A program made the translations under genes and the position numbers. This document shows, piece by piece, positions 52,391 to 62,348 of a DNA stretch of 64,000 bases. The number at the start of each line of letters is the position of its first letter. The first letter of the stretch is position 1. The notes under the pieces were generated by a model. It made no database searches and was not told the origin of the DNA. It saw only the letters and a list, made by a program, of their open reading frames with translations. The stretch is from CAWFZT01 sp963820415 (GTDB lineage Bacteria > Chloroflexota > Anaerolineae > Anaerolineales > Anaerolineaceae), in the NCBI GenBank assembly GCA_963820415.1, contig CAWFZT010000004.1, positions 682,001 to 746,000 of the forward strand, in the 5' to 3' direction.

Positions 52391-53176
52391 ATGAGTCTAG
52401 AAAAGACTACCCTGGAAATTATTGCTCCCTCGGTTGAAGAAGCAGTCGCTAGAGGTTTGAGCCAGTTGGGGTTACCGGGTGAAGCCGTCGAGGTTGAGGT
52501 TCTAGACCCCGGCAGCCATGGCTTCTTGGGAATTGGCGGCCGGCAGGCCAAAATCCGGCTGCGGATAAAAGAAGAGGTCCAAACGAACAACACGACCGGG
52601 GCTTCTCATCCTCAGGCGCAGGTGTCCACACCTGCACCTGCTTCGGCTCCGGTACCAGCCAGGTATAAAGCGGCTCCTGAGGCGCGGCCTGTCTTCGCCG
52701 TAAATGACCAGAAGCTAAATGTATCCATTCAGGTTGTGCATGAATTGTTAGAGCGCATGAAGGTTACCGCTGAGGTGAATGCGCATTATATGGAGTCGTC
52801 TGATCCTAAAGAGGAAGCGGTCGTGCTGGTGGAAATCCAGGGGGATGACTTGAGCATTCTTATCGGCCGCCGGTCTGAAACTTTAAATGCTTTGCAGTAT
52901 ATCGCTAGCCTGATTGTAGGCAAAGAGCTGGGCGAATGGGTGCCAATGATGATCGATGTGCAGGGTTACCGGGCCCGGCGTGAACGCCAACTGCGCCAGA
53001 TTGCCCGTCGCATGGCTGAACAGGCAATTCACACCGGGAAGCGCCAAATTTTGGAACCGATGCCCGCCAATGAACGCCGAATCATCCACATGGAGCTTCA
53101 CGATCACCTGCAGGTCACCACGGAAAGCCAGGGTGAGGAACCCAACCGTAAGGTAACGATTTTTCCGAAAAAATAG
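52391..53176 (+). CDS. jag: Jag/KhpB RNA-binding protein
   Basis: The protein has 261 residues from the ATG at 52391; a GTG at 52373 overlapping the yidC stop is an alternative start adding six residues. The Jag_N domain (SVEEAVARGLSQLGLPGEAVEVEVLDPGSHGFLGIGGRQAKIRL) is followed by a Pro/Ala linker. A KH domain (VEIQGDDLSILIGRRSETLNALQYIASLI) and an R3H domain (RRERQLRQIARRMAEQAIHTG...ANERRIIHMEL) follow. KhpB proteins bind many RNAs, often with KhpA, and affect cell division and translation. The position after yidC is classical. Confidence 0.92.
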   Translation: MSLEKTTLEIIAPSVEEAVARGLSQLGLPGEAVEVEVLDPGSHGFLGIGGRQAKIRLRIKEEVQTNNTTGASHPQAQVSTPAPASAPVPARYKAAPEARPVFAVNDQKLNVSIQVVHELLERMKVTAEVNAHYMESSDPKEEAVVLVEIQGDDLSILIGRRSETLNALQYIASLIVGKELGEWVPMMIDVQGYRARRERQLRQIARRMAEQAIHTGKRQILEPMPANERRIIHMELHDHLQVTTESQGEEPNRKVTIFPKK

Positions 53177-53183
53177 AACGATT

Positions 53184-54488
53184 ATGCGCGCCGTTGATAT
53201 TATTATCAAGAAGCGTGACCACGGTGAATTAACCTGCCAGGAAATCGAATTCTTCGTCAACGGATTCACGCGTGGCGAAATTCCTGATTACCAGGTATCT
53301 GCCTGGGCGATGGCAGTGCTGCTCAACGGGATGACCGACCGGGAAACCACCGATCTTACCATGGCTATGGTTCATTCCGGCGAAACCCTCGATTTGAGCG
53401 GAGTGGTACCGATCGCGGTGGATAAACATTCAACCGGAGGCGTCGGGGATAAAACCACGCTAGTCGTAGAACCGATTGTGGCCGGCTGCGGGTTGGCAGT
53501 TGGGAAAATGTCTGGACGCGGGTTGGGTTTCAGCGGCGGCACCCTGGATAAAATGGAATCGATCCCCGGTTACCGGACGAACCTGACCCGGGAAGAATTT
53601 ATCCACCAATTGGCGACGATTGGCCTGGTGCTAACCGGTCAAAGCCTGGACCTGGCGCCAGCGGATGGCAAGTTGTATACCCTGCGGGACGTCACGGGGA
53701 CAGTCCAATCGATCCCGTTAATTGCTTCTTCGGTGATGAGCAAGAAGATCGCCGCCGGAGCGCAAGCGATCGTGCTGGATGTCAAGTGTGGGATAGGAGC
53801 GTTCATGCGCACCCTCGACGAAGCTCGCCAGTTAGCCCGCCTGATGGTGTCAATTGGGGCGTTGAGCGACCGGAAAGTGGTCGCGTTGATCTCGGACATG
53901 AATCAGCCCCTGGGTTCTGCTGTGGGCAATGCAATGGAGACACGTGAGGCCATCGATACGCTGCACGGCAACGGGCCCCGTGATTTTTGCGAGCATTGCT
54001 TGATCGTTGCCAGCCACCTGTTGGCGCTGGGACGCCATGCCGAGAGCCTGGAAGAGGGGCGCCGGATGGCTGAATGGTCGCTAGGGACCGGCAAAGCCTG
54101 GGAGAAATTTCACAGCCTGGTAGCCGCCCAGGGCGGCGATGTGCGCTATATTGACAATCCGGACTTACTGCCTCACGCCACAATTGTACAGACTGTCACA
54201 GCTCGCCATTCGGGTTACATTGTTGGGATCAATGCCCGGGAGGTTGGTGAAACGGCTGTGGATTTAGGGGCTGGACGGGCGCGTAAAGGCGATGAAATCG
54301 ACCCGGCAGTTGGCATCCTTGTTCACCAGAAGGTGGGCAACCGCGTAGAAGAGGGGGACGTTTTATTTACGATCCATGCCAATGTGGCGGAGAAAGTTGC
54401 CCCGGCCAGCCAACGGTTGACGGATGCTTGTGCCTGGAGCGACAAACCCTGCCAGCCGCTGCCGCTCATTTATGATGTAATAATATAG
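53184..54488 (+). CDS. pyrimidine-nucleoside (thymidine) phosphorylase
   Basis: The protein has 434 residues. It phosphorolyses thymidine or uridine to the base and (deoxy)ribose-1-phosphate. The family signature is visible: VDKHSTGGVGDKTTL (phosphate-binding loop) and GKMSGRGLGFSGGTLDKMESIPG. LIASSVMSKKIAAGAQAIVLDVKCGIGAFM and the C-terminal domain with IDPAVGILVHQKVGNRVEEGDVLFTIHA complete the family pattern. Thymidine and pyrimidine-nucleoside phosphorylases cannot be told apart by eye. It is eight bases after jag. Confidence 0.9.
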   Translation: MRAVDIIIKKRDHGELTCQEIEFFVNGFTRGEIPDYQVSAWAMAVLLNGMTDRETTDLTMAMVHSGETLDLSGVVPIAVDKHSTGGVGDKTTLVVEPIVAGCGLAVGKMSGRGLGFSGGTLDKMESIPGYRTNLTREEFIHQLATIGLVLTGQSLDLAPADGKLYTLRDVTGTVQSIPLIASSVMSKKIAAGAQAIVLDVKCGIGAFMRTLDEARQLARLMVSIGALSDRKVVALISDMNQPLGSAVGNAMETREAIDTLHGNGPRDFCEHCLIVASHLLALGRHAESLEEGRRMAEWSLGTGKAWEKFHSLVAAQGGDVRYIDNPDLLPHATIVQTVTARHSGYIVGINAREVGETAVDLGAGRARKGDEIDPAVGILVHQKVGNRVEEGDVLFTIHANVAEKVAPASQRLTDACAWSDKPCQPLPLIYDVII

Positions 54489-54526
54489 GGGGGTTCCATC
54501 TTATCCAACCTTCCAAGGAGAATACT

Positions 54527-55805
54527 TTGGGCGTTCATCGAATTTGCGTGTTGGGATTGGGGTATATTGGTCTGCCGACGGCCAGCACTTTTGCCACTCA
54601 CGGGTTACAGGTCATCGGTGTGGATGTGAATCCTCACGTGGTGGAAACGCTGCGTGAAGGTAATTTGCATATTCAGGAACCCGGCTTGCGGACCCTGGTT
54701 CAAGCAGCTATACGCTCGGGAAACCTGGTGATTGCCAGACAACCTGAACCGGCGGATGCTTTCATTATTGCCGTACCAACTCCTTTTTACGACGATAAAC
54801 GCGCCGATTTTAAGTTATGTCATCTCAGCCGCTGAATCAATCGTACCCCATCTGAAGACCGGCGATTTGGTGATTCTCGAATCTACCTCGCCCCCGCTCA
54901 CCACTGCAAAGATTGTAGCGCCTATCCTGGAACGTTCCGGTCTAAAGGCGGGCGTGGATTTCTTTCTGGCTTATTCGCCTGAACGGGTGCTGCCCGGACA
55001 GATTTTACGCGAGCTGGTTGAAAACGCCCGGGTCATTGGAGGGATCAACCTGGCTTCGGCCCAGGAAGGGCGGGCCTTGTATTCAGTCTTTGTGCGCGGG
55101 CAGATATTTGTGACCGATTCGACGACTGCTGAAATGGTCAAGTTGATCGAAAACACCTATCGGGATGTAAATATTGCTATAGCAAACGAATTTTCCCGCC
55201 TGGCTGACCGTTTTGGGGTGGATGTGTGGGAAGCGATTGCAATTGCCAACCATCACCCGCGCGTGCGTATCTTGAACCCTGGGCCTGGGGTGGGCGGGCA
55301 CTGTATCAGCGTGGATCCCTGGTTTCTGGTGGAGGCTGCCCCGGATATCACTCCTTTGATTCGCACAGCACGCATCGTCAACGATGCCCAACCACATTTT
55401 GTGCTGGATCTGGTCCGAAAGGCGGTTGGGAATGATCTGGCGGGAAAACGTGTGGCAGCCCTGGGCCTTTCCTATAAGCCTGATGTAGATGACCTGCGTG
55501 AAAGCCCGGCGATTGAAGTGGCGCACCTGCTGGTCAAAGCTGGCTGCCAGGTACTGGCTTTCGAACCGTGCAAGCCCGAGGTGGTGATTGATGGGTTGAC
55601 TATCATGCCGACCCTGGAGGCGGCGCTCAGGGATTCTGAGGTGCTAGTATTGCTGGTCGGACACAGTGTTTTCCGAGGGCTGGACCCTCATGCGGTGGCC
55701 AAGATTACTCAGGCCCGCGTCGTGATAGATACCGTCAACGGCTGGCCGGCCGATGACTGGCAAGCGGCAGGTTTCAAGGTCTACCGCCTGGGAGTCGGCG
55801 GATAA
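54527..55805 (+). pseudogene. wecC: UDP-sugar dehydrogenase (WecC type), one-base frameshift
   Basis: The N-terminal Rossmann part ICVLGLGYIGLPTASTFATHGLQVIGVDVNPHVVE runs to AVPTPFYDDKRADF. Removing one T from the TTTT run near 54811 joins it to LSYVISAAESIVPHLKTGDLVILESTSPP, a normal protein of about 425 residues. KLIENTYRDVNIAIANEFSRLADRFGVDVWEAI, PGVGGHCISVDPWFLV (catalytic cysteine) and DDLRESPAIEVA are the family marks. It oxidises a UDP-hexosamine to the uronic acid, for example UDP-ManNAcA, for cell-surface glycans. The start codon is TTG at 54527, preceded by AAGGAGAA. Confidence 0.82.
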
Positions 55806-55983
55806 TCCTTGGCGAATGCACAGGCGAGCGTTCCCTGTTGGTGTGTTGCAACGAAGCATGGCAGGGGGATTTGTTTTAGAAAAAAAACAAATCAATTCAA
55901 TTCAGATGCCTGGCTGCTGAGTGGCAGGCGGATTAACAGAGTCGTGACACTTATAGGATAGCATGAATAATATGAAGTTGTCA

Positions 55984-56005
55984 ACTGCATTAATGTGAGG
56001 GTGTT
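55984..56005. repeat. left copy of the direct repeat flanking the first insertion sequence
   Basis: The 22 bases ACTGCATTAATGTGAGGGTGTT occur here and again at 57407-57428. Between them lies one complete insertion sequence, so they are its target-site duplication. Seventeen to 22 bases are duplicated, depending on which shared terminal bases belong to the element. The copy includes the start of the terminal repeat of the second element. The upstream gap from 55806 shows no gene. Confidence 0.8.
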
Positions 56006-57407
56006 AGCGATAAGTAGTAGAGTCCCCTTTACGAGAAGTTAAAATGTCCCCATTGAAAGGGCGACAGAATGGACCTACTGACGATGAGCAAGAAAGAGTT
56101 AAGCCGCATGGAAGTGATGGGGCGGTTGCAAGAGAAGAGGATGACGCAAAAGGTGGCTGCGAAAATTATGGGGGTTAGCGAACGGCAAGTTAAGCGGCTG
56201 TGGAAACGGTATCGAGAAAAGGGGGCGAGCGGGCTGGTATGCGGGCGGCGTGGGAAACCGAGCAACAACCGGATGAGGGCAGAGAAGGTGCAAGCGGCGG
56301 TAGATTGGCTGCATCGTCGTTATGCAGATTTTGGTCCAACCCTGGCCTGCGAGAAATTGGTAGAGAAACATGGGTTGAAGCTATCGGTGGGGAGTGTACG
56401 CAAGATCATGATCGAGGAGGAGTTGTGGAAGCCGAAGAAAGGTCGGAAGGTAGGAGTGCACCAGATGCGGGAGCGGCGGGCATGCAGAGGGGAACTGGTG
56501 CAGGTGGATGGTTCGCCGTACGACTGGTTTGAAGGGCGAGCTGCGGAATGCACCCTGCTGGTGTTCATTGACGATGCCACCGGCAAACTAGGGCAGTTAT
56601 TGTTCGTGAAAAGCGAGAGCTTTTTCAGCTATTGCCGGGCGACGGAAGGCTATTTGGCCCGCCACGGCAAGCCAGTCGCCTTCTACAGCGACAAACATGG
56701 TGTTTTCCGGGTTAATCAACCTGCGGCAGGTTCTTCGGACGCCCTGACCCAATTTGGGCGGGCCATGCAGGCACTGGATATCCAGATCCTCTGTGCCAAT
56801 ACCCCGCAGGCCAAAGGCCGGGTTGAGCGGGTCAACCAGACCCTCCAAGATCGCCTACCCAAAGAACTCCGTTTGCGTGGCATCTCTGACTGGCAAGCAG
56901 GCAATGCCTTCCTGCCAGAATTCATGGACGATTTCAATCGCCGCTTTGCAGTCCAGCCCAGAAGCCAATTTGACGCCCATCGCCCGCTCTCCCCGCAGGA
57001 CAACCCCGCCCGTCTCTTCACCTGGCAGGAGACACGCATTCTCTCCAAGAATCTGACCCTGCAGTTTAACAAGGTCGTCTACCAGATCCGGACCGAGCGC
57101 CCCTCCTACGCCATGCGCAATGCGGCTGTGACTGTCTGCCTGGATGATCAGGGAAACATCACCATCCTCTATAAAGGCAAACCCTTGAACTACACCGTTT
57201 TTCACCAGCAAGCCAAACAATCCGAAGTCGTGCAGTCCAAACAAATCGACCAAGCCCTCCTCAACCAAAGCAAGGCTCACAAGCCTGCTCCCAATCACCC
57301 CTGGCACAATCGCTTTGCCACCCCGCTTTCGAATAGTAGAGATTGTCCCCCCAAAGGGGACATCTCTACTTCGCGCGATTAGGGGACATTTCTACTTAAC
57401 GTTGACA
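56002..57407 (+). mobile_element. insertion sequence A (ISNCY/IS1202-like), complete
   Basis: The element is about 1.4 kb. Its ends begin TGTTAGCGATAAGTAG on the left and, on the opposite strand, TGTCAACGTTAAGTAG on the right. Further matching GTCCCC-rich segments lie inside (imperfect terminal inverted repeats of about 45 bases). It carries one transposase gene and is bounded by the long direct repeats described at 55984 and 57407. Long duplications of this size are, as I recall, known for the IS1202 group. Confidence 0.8.
56069..57382 (+). CDS. DDE transposase of insertion sequence A (ISNCY type)
   Basis: The protein has 437 residues. The N-terminal helix-turn-helix has MTQKVAAKIMGVSERQVKRLWKRYREKGASGL (about 25-57). 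The integrase-like core has Asp147 (VQVDGSPYDWF), Asp208 (FYSDKHGVFR) and Glu253 (KGRVERVNQTLQDRLPKELR), a complete DDE triad. The C-terminal domain contains QFNKVVYQI and a beta-strand segment. No frameshift is seen, so the element may be active. Confidence 0.9.
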   Translation: MDLLTMSKKELSRMEVMGRLQEKRMTQKVAAKIMGVSERQVKRLWKRYREKGASGLVCGRRGKPSNNRMRAEKVQAAVDWLHRRYADFGPTLACEKLVEKHGLKLSVGSVRKIMIEEELWKPKKGRKVGVHQMRERRACRGELVQVDGSPYDWFEGRAAECTLLVFIDDATGKLGQLLFVKSESFFSYCRATEGYLARHGKPVAFYSDKHGVFRVNQPAAGSSDALTQFGRAMQALDIQILCANTPQAKGRVERVNQTLQDRLPKELRLRGISDWQAGNAFLPEFMDDFNRRFAVQPRSQFDAHRPLSPQDNPARLFTWQETRILSKNLTLQFNKVVYQIRTERPSYAMRNAAVTVCLDDQGNITILYKGKPLNYTVFHQQAKQSEVVQSKQIDQALLNQSKAHKPAPNHPWHNRFATPLSNSRDCPPKGDISTSRD

Positions 57408-57428
57408 CTGCATTAATGTGAGGGTGTT
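57407..57428. repeat. right copy of the direct repeat flanking insertion sequence A
   Basis: This is identical to 55984-56005 over 22 bases. Within it TTAATGT (57413-57419) is also the target-site duplication of the second element, and GAGGGTGTT is that element's first nine bases. Confidence 0.8.
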
Positions 57429-58771
57429 GAAAAACAAGTACAAAATTGACCTTTTAGCCAATCTGTGATTCAATAAAGGAAATCTAGGCGGTCGAGGGAA
57501 AGCAATGGAACAAGAGCGGTTTGTCAAAACGGGCAGTAACTCCTTCTATGGGGAATATCTCTACGATCAGGTGGTTCCACAAGATCATTTTCTGCGCAAA
57601 CTTCGCCAGGAAATCGAGTGGAACCGGTTTACTCGCAAACTTATCAAGCTGTATAAAGGCGAGGGAGTGGTGGGTCGCCCGCCGTTTGATCCTGCCTTGG
57701 TACTCAAAGTGGAACTGATCGCTTATTTGTACAAGTTGTCTGAGCGCCAGGTGGAGGTATACATCAACGAGAACCTTCCGGCCAAGTTCTTTATTGGCCT
57801 GGCAGTCGACCAGAAAGCACCGGATCATTCCACCCTGACGGTTTTTCGCGAGCGGCTGCTGCAGCGAGGAAAGTTGAAGGTGTTTGAGGAAATGCTGGAA
57901 GAAATCGTACAGATGGCGCTCAAACGGGGCATTAACTTTGGATCGATCCAGATCGTGGACAGCGTGCATAGTATTGCGGATGCGAACACGGACAAAGATC
58001 AGAAACGGCAGGGAAAGGGGAAGGGGCCACACGACCCGGATGCGCAGTGGGGGGTAAAGCACAAGCGCAAAGTGAAGACGGAAGATGGCAAGGAAGAGGA
58101 ACAAACCGAATATTTCTTTGGCTACAAGGCGCATGTCAGTCTAAATGCGGAAAACGGGCTGATCACCAGTCTGGAGGTCACCTCCGGCGAAGCCTATGAT
58201 GGGCATCATTTCTGTTCTCTGGTCGACCATGATCTTAAACAACAGCTTCCGGTGGAGACCTACACCGCAGACAAAGGTTATGATGATGGGGACAATCATT
58301 ATCACCTGGAACTGCGAGGCTTGCATTCGGCCATCCATCTGATGCGCACCCGCATTGAGAAGAAAGATGACAACAAGCAAGTTTGGCTGGATTTGGTCAA
58401 AACCTCCCAGTATAGCCAAGGATTGAAGGAGCGCTACAAGATTGAACGAAAATTTGGGGAAGCCAAACAAGGGCATGGGTTTGGACGATGCCGCTATCTT
58501 GGAAAGATGAAGTTCGCTGTCCAGGCCTTTTTCACGGCCATCATGCTCGACCTCAAGCGCATCGTCAAGCTGCTAACTGGCGTGGGCTTCAAAACCCAGG
58601 CAGTGGCAGTCTAACCAGGGGCGCATTGTCGATCCTCACGGAAAGGAGGTGGAAAGAATGGGTATCTGGGTCAATTTTGAGTTGTAAAGGTGCAATTCGA
58701 GCCTTATTGACCGCTTGAACAGACATTTTCAGATCGGTTTATTCAGCTTTTTTTTATTTTTCGACACCCTC
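57420..58771 (+). mobile_element. insertion sequence B (IS5/IS1182-like), complete
   Basis: The element is 1352 bases. The ends are GAGGGTGTTGAAAAACAA on the left and, on the opposite strand, GAGGGTGTCGAAAAATAA on the right. They are flanked by the 7-bp duplication TTAATGT at 57413-57419 and 58772-58778. It carries one transposase gene. Insertion sequence A later entered its left border, so its left target copy is followed by A in the upstream copy. Confidence 0.85.
57505..58614 (+). CDS. DDE transposase of insertion sequence B (IS5/IS1182 type)
   Basis: The protein has 369 residues. The N-terminal DUF772 domain (VVGRPPFDPALVLKVELIAYLYKLSERQVEVYINENL) precedes the DDE_Tnp_1 core. Asp152 (IQIVDSVHS), Asp256 (YTADKGYDD) and Glu314 (YKIERKFGEAK) are the likely catalytic residues. 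A Lys/Glu-rich insert with KGKGPHDPDAQWGVKHKRKVK separates the first two. No frame defect is seen. Confidence 0.9.
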   Translation: MEQERFVKTGSNSFYGEYLYDQVVPQDHFLRKLRQEIEWNRFTRKLIKLYKGEGVVGRPPFDPALVLKVELIAYLYKLSERQVEVYINENLPAKFFIGLAVDQKAPDHSTLTVFRERLLQRGKLKVFEEMLEEIVQMALKRGINFGSIQIVDSVHSIADANTDKDQKRQGKGKGPHDPDAQWGVKHKRKVKTEDGKEEEQTEYFFGYKAHVSLNAENGLITSLEVTSGEAYDGHHFCSLVDHDLKQQLPVETYTADKGYDDGDNHYHLELRGLHSAIHLMRTRIEKKDDNKQVWLDLVKTSQYSQGLKERYKIERKFGEAKQGHGFGRCRYLGKMKFAVQAFFTAIMLDLKRIVKLLTGVGFKTQAVAV

Positions 58772-58907
58772 TTAATGTGCTGTTGGCCTACTTTTTTATG
58801 CAGTTTTTACTGCATCTATTATGAGAATACGAATGGTCACCTCCAAAGGAAGAGTTTAACCACATATTCACACGGATTGGAAGAGAGAAGACCAGAAATT
58901 TCCCAGT

Positions 58908-60002
58908 TTAATAAGGCGTATAAACGCCCTGCCCTTCCTTCACACCACTTAGGATTTCAACCTGGCTGTCGGTCTGAAGTCCAACCTTTATCTCGACCTG
59001 GTGTTGCCCCTGATCGTCTTGTATCGTTACGTAACTATGGCCGCCGGTCGTGGTGATTGCGCTTGGAGGAAGCCACAATACGTTATTTTTGCTTTCTGTA
59101 ACCACTGCAACCTGAACCTGATCCCCATATTGGTAACCGGCTGAAAGGGGATTTTCTTTCAAAGCGATATGGATAAGATTGTCTGAATTTTGCGTGGAAA
59201 CATTGATGGCGGATATAATCGGTGGAAGGCTGGTGATCATCCCATTCAGCACCTTGTCAGGATTCTTAGTGGTACGAACCGTTACCGGGGTATTGACCGC
59301 CAGCCACGGTAGGTCTTCTCCCAAAGGACTTACTGTAACTTCCAATGTGTTCAGATCTGCAACTTCAATCACCGGCTCAAATCCATTCGTGTGGTCGCCC
59401 TCTTTCAGATAAATTTCGGTAACCGTACCATCTACGGGCGAGAAAATTTGCATATCGGCGATGGTCGCATTGATTTCTTGGATATCCAGATTGGCCAGAT
59501 CGATTTGTTTTTGCCTGATGGCCAGGTTGATGGGTTGGGTATTCGGATCGACCGGTTTGGGTTGTTGCTGCGCCAAGGCCAGGTTAAGTTTATCGATATC
59601 GAGGTTGATCTGCGCCCGCTGTAAATCAAATTGGATCTGGCTCAGATATAGGTTTGCCAGAAGCTGGCCGGTTTTAACCCGGTCGTTTAGCTTTACCAGG
59701 ATTTTATCCACCGGCCCTTGGGTGCGGAAGAAAAGCTCTTGTTTTGCTGCAGAGGTAATTTGACCGGTTAAGGTTACCTCCTGGGTCACATCTCCGCGTT
59801 GGACAGTGTAAGGAGCCTTATTTTCTGCTGTAGGAGTTGGAATATGAGTAGGAATATGAGTAGGAAGATTAGAGAATCTTGGCTGGGCCGGAAGGGTATC
59901 GGTATTCGATGAAAATTCGGTATAAACTCCAAAGCCAACGATAGCTAAAGCAATCAGGACAGCCAGTACAGGTATAACTTTGCGCAAGGTCCCTCGAACC
60001 AT
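58908..60002 (-). CDS. HlyD/RND-type periplasmic adaptor protein
   Basis: The protein has 364 residues. One N-terminal membrane helix (about 10-28) is followed by a Thr/Pro linker with the repeat PTHIPTHIPT, encoded by two direct copies of GGAATATGAGTA. Barrel-sandwich halves (YTVQRGDVTQEVTLTGQI and ADMQIFSPVDGTVTEIYLKEGDH) flank a short coiled coil with QINLDIDKLNLALAQQQ. Beta-barrel and C-terminal domains follow. It would link an inner transporter to export machinery, for example a MacAB-like ABC exporter. No ATPase or permease gene is beside it, and the insertion sequences lie downstream of its stop. Confidence 0.85.
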   Translation of the reverse strand: MVRGTLRKVIPVLAVLIALAIVGFGVYTEFSSNTDTLPAQPRFSNLPTHIPTHIPTPTAENKAPYTVQRGDVTQEVTLTGQITSAAKQELFFRTQGPVDKILVKLNDRVKTGQLLANLYLSQIQFDLQRAQINLDIDKLNLALAQQQPKPVDPNTQPINLAIRQKQIDLANLDIQEINATIADMQIFSPVDGTVTEIYLKEGDHTNGFEPVIEVADLNTLEVTVSPLGEDLPWLAVNTPVTVRTTKNPDKVLNGMITSLPPIISAINVSTQNSDNLIHIALKENPLSAGYQYGDQVQVAVVTESKNNVLWLPPSAITTTGGHSYVTIQDDQGQHQVEIKVGLQTDSQVEILSGVKEGQGVYTPY

Positions 60003-60708
60003 TACATCCTCCTTTATTCGTAAACTTTCTTAGTCGGACAATCTTTCAATAAACAGAGAATTATCCGGAATTATTCCCGCTATGGGGGCTCTCTATGGGT
60101 TTATCAGGAATCAAGCACGGGATTCATTTCCATATTAACGAGCAAGTTATTTTAACAAGAAAAGGGGCATGGGTCAAGCTTATAGATTTACGAAAATTAT
60201 GTGGTAAAATTATTTTATACTGGTTTAATCATTCCCTTCGCCCGATCAGGAATACATACTTGATAGTAAGGCCATTATTCTTACTGGAATATCATCAAAA
60301 CTATTCATGGCAAAAATACTCCTTCTTGATGAACGATGTTCTCAAGAGGAAGATTTTTCTATAGCTCAAGATCGATGGCGAAGGGGAAAACCTTTTCTTA
60401 TGTGGGTTAATCAATGGGGAAGGCCAGTTGAGTAAGCGAGTGAAAAAATATTTTGGATTTGAAGGGTTTAGTGAATAACTAACCGGGTATTTTTAATACA
60501 CCCGGTTGGATCATAAGAGAAGGTCCCCCTTTACGGCAGGCTGATTGCATACTGATTGCAAGCTGAAAACAGCATGTCGAAAGGGCGGAGCATGGAATGA
60601 AGCAGGACCAGGAATAGGAATTCGTTTATTAGCGGGCTCATAGTATAATGGATAGAATATCTTCCGGCGTTCAATTAAATCTAGGTTTTATTAAAAGGTT
60701 TGGGATTT
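60003..60708. other. 700-base AT-rich region upstream of the polysaccharide kinase gene
   Basis: No gene is well supported. A 42-codon frame (60307-60435, MAKILLLDERCSQEEDF) has coding-like composition but no known family. AACCGGGT (60481-60488) and ACCCGGTT (60500-60507) form an 8-base stem with an 11-base loop, which could terminate that frame's transcript. At about 60636-60672 a stretch GGGCTCATAGTATAATGGATAG looks like the 5' half of a tRNA D arm and at the same time holds a TATAAT -10 box for the 60709 gene. Confidence 0.45.
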
Positions 60709-62348
60709 ATGGCAGATCAATTCGAGGACGTAAACCAAGATAGCGGGTCATTGGATCTCTGGCGCTACCTGGCCCTGTTCTGGCAGTGGGCCTGGCTGAT
60801 CTTTCTGGTGGCGGTTTTGGCCGGCGGAGCGGCGTATGTCTATAGTAAACGGTTGACCCCGGTCTACCAATCGGCTGCCACCGTGCTGATCAATCAAACA
60901 CAGTCTTCGCAATTTAATACCAGCTACGTCGATCCTGAAACCTATGCCAAGATGATGACTGCCTCCCCGGTGTTAGATGAAGTGGCCAGGCAGTTGAACT
61001 ATGCGGACGGTGGAGGGGGGTTGGATGTATCCGTTTCTTCCTCGCCAACTTCGCAGTTGGTGGTCGTCACGGCTCGTTCGGAAGATGCGCAATTTGCCGC
61101 CCTGGTAGTTAACACTCTGGTGGATGTTTTTTCGCAAAAGGTGCTCTCCAGCCAGGAGGACCGCTATGCTTCCTCGAAAGAAAACCTCCAGACTCAAATC
61201 AACGACATGGATGCCCAAATAAAGAATATTGAGGGCCAGCTTCAAAACGCACAGACGGATGTCGAGAAAGCCAGCCTGTCCAACAAACTTTCCGATCTGC
61301 AGTCGATCTATTCGAACCTGGTCATGACCTTCGAACAGGTGCGCATGGCTGAGGCCGAAAACGTCCCCAATATCGTTCCCATCGAGCCCGCCGTGCCATC
61401 CTCGACACCAATCAGCCCGAACGTCCAGCGCAGTACCTTGCTGGCTACCCTGGTGGGCGCCTTGCTCGTGATGGGTGGGGTTTTTGCCATCGACGCCCTG
61501 GACGATTCCGTGCGAACTCCCGAGGAAATCACTCGGAAACTCGGCCTGCCAGTTCTGGCGATCATCTCCCATTTCGACAATACCTCCGAAAACCCTATCA
61601 CTGAGGAAAAACCTCGCTCACCGGTATCAGAGGCCTTCCGCAGCCTGCGCACCAACGTGCAATACACCAGCGTCGATTACCCGCTGCAGACCATTCTGGT
61701 CACCAGCGCCGAGCCAGGCGAGGGCAAAACGACCATCACGGTCAACCTGGCCATCGTTTTTTCCCAGGGCGGGCGCCGGGTCACCCTGGTGGATGCGGAT
61801 TTGCGCCACCCGTCCATCCATAAACGGCTGGAATATCCCAACCGCTACGGCCTCAGCTCCTTATTCGTAAACTCCGGAGATAACATGGATGGCTCAGTGC
61901 AGAAGACGCGCATCGAGAACCTGTCGGTTGTGACCTCCGGGGATATTCCTCCCAACCCGTCCGAGCTGCTTGGATCGCAAAAAATGGGCAAAATTCTTAC
62001 CCATTTGAAGGATTTTTCGGACGTCGTCCTGTTGGACAGCCCGCCGGTCACGGTCGTGACCGATGCGACCGTGATGGTCCCACTGGTGGACGGGGTGCTG
62101 CTGGTGGTCAAACCAGGCGCTACTCGCTTTACCTCCATCCGCGCATGCTCGAGCAGCTCCGCCGGGCCAACGCCAACATCATCGGCGTAGTTTTCAACGA
62201 TCTCAACCTGCGCAGTACCCGTTATCGTTATAGTTATTACTACCGGGGTTACTATGACCGGTACTACAACAAGTACTATTCCGAAGATAGCGCCAACGGG
62301 ACTCATAAGTCCAGGAAAACCAATTCTATCAAAGAGAAGGTAGATTGA
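60709..62348 (+). pseudogene. Wzz/BY-kinase polysaccharide co-polymerase, one-base frameshift near its end
   Basis: The protein begins MADQFEDVNQD (ATG at 60709). The Wzz domain has two membrane helices (about 24-44 and 250-275) enclosing an extracellular coiled coil. The cytoplasmic tyrosine kinase has SAEPGEGKTTITVNLA (Walker A), VTLVDADLRHP (Walker A') and VVLLDSPPV (Walker B). The frame is lost near 62135. Adding one C gives SIRRMLEQLRRANANIIGVVFNDLN and a tail with 11 tyrosines among 22 residues, the expected autophosphorylation cluster. It controls chain length and export of a surface polysaccharide. The stop overlaps the next start by one base. Confidence 0.82.

Noticed and set aside
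60095..60364. 89-codon frame upstream of the polysaccharide kinase
   Set aside because: AT-driven hydrophobic composition and no supported start; the overlapping 42-codon frame at 60307 looks more gene-like but is also unproven.
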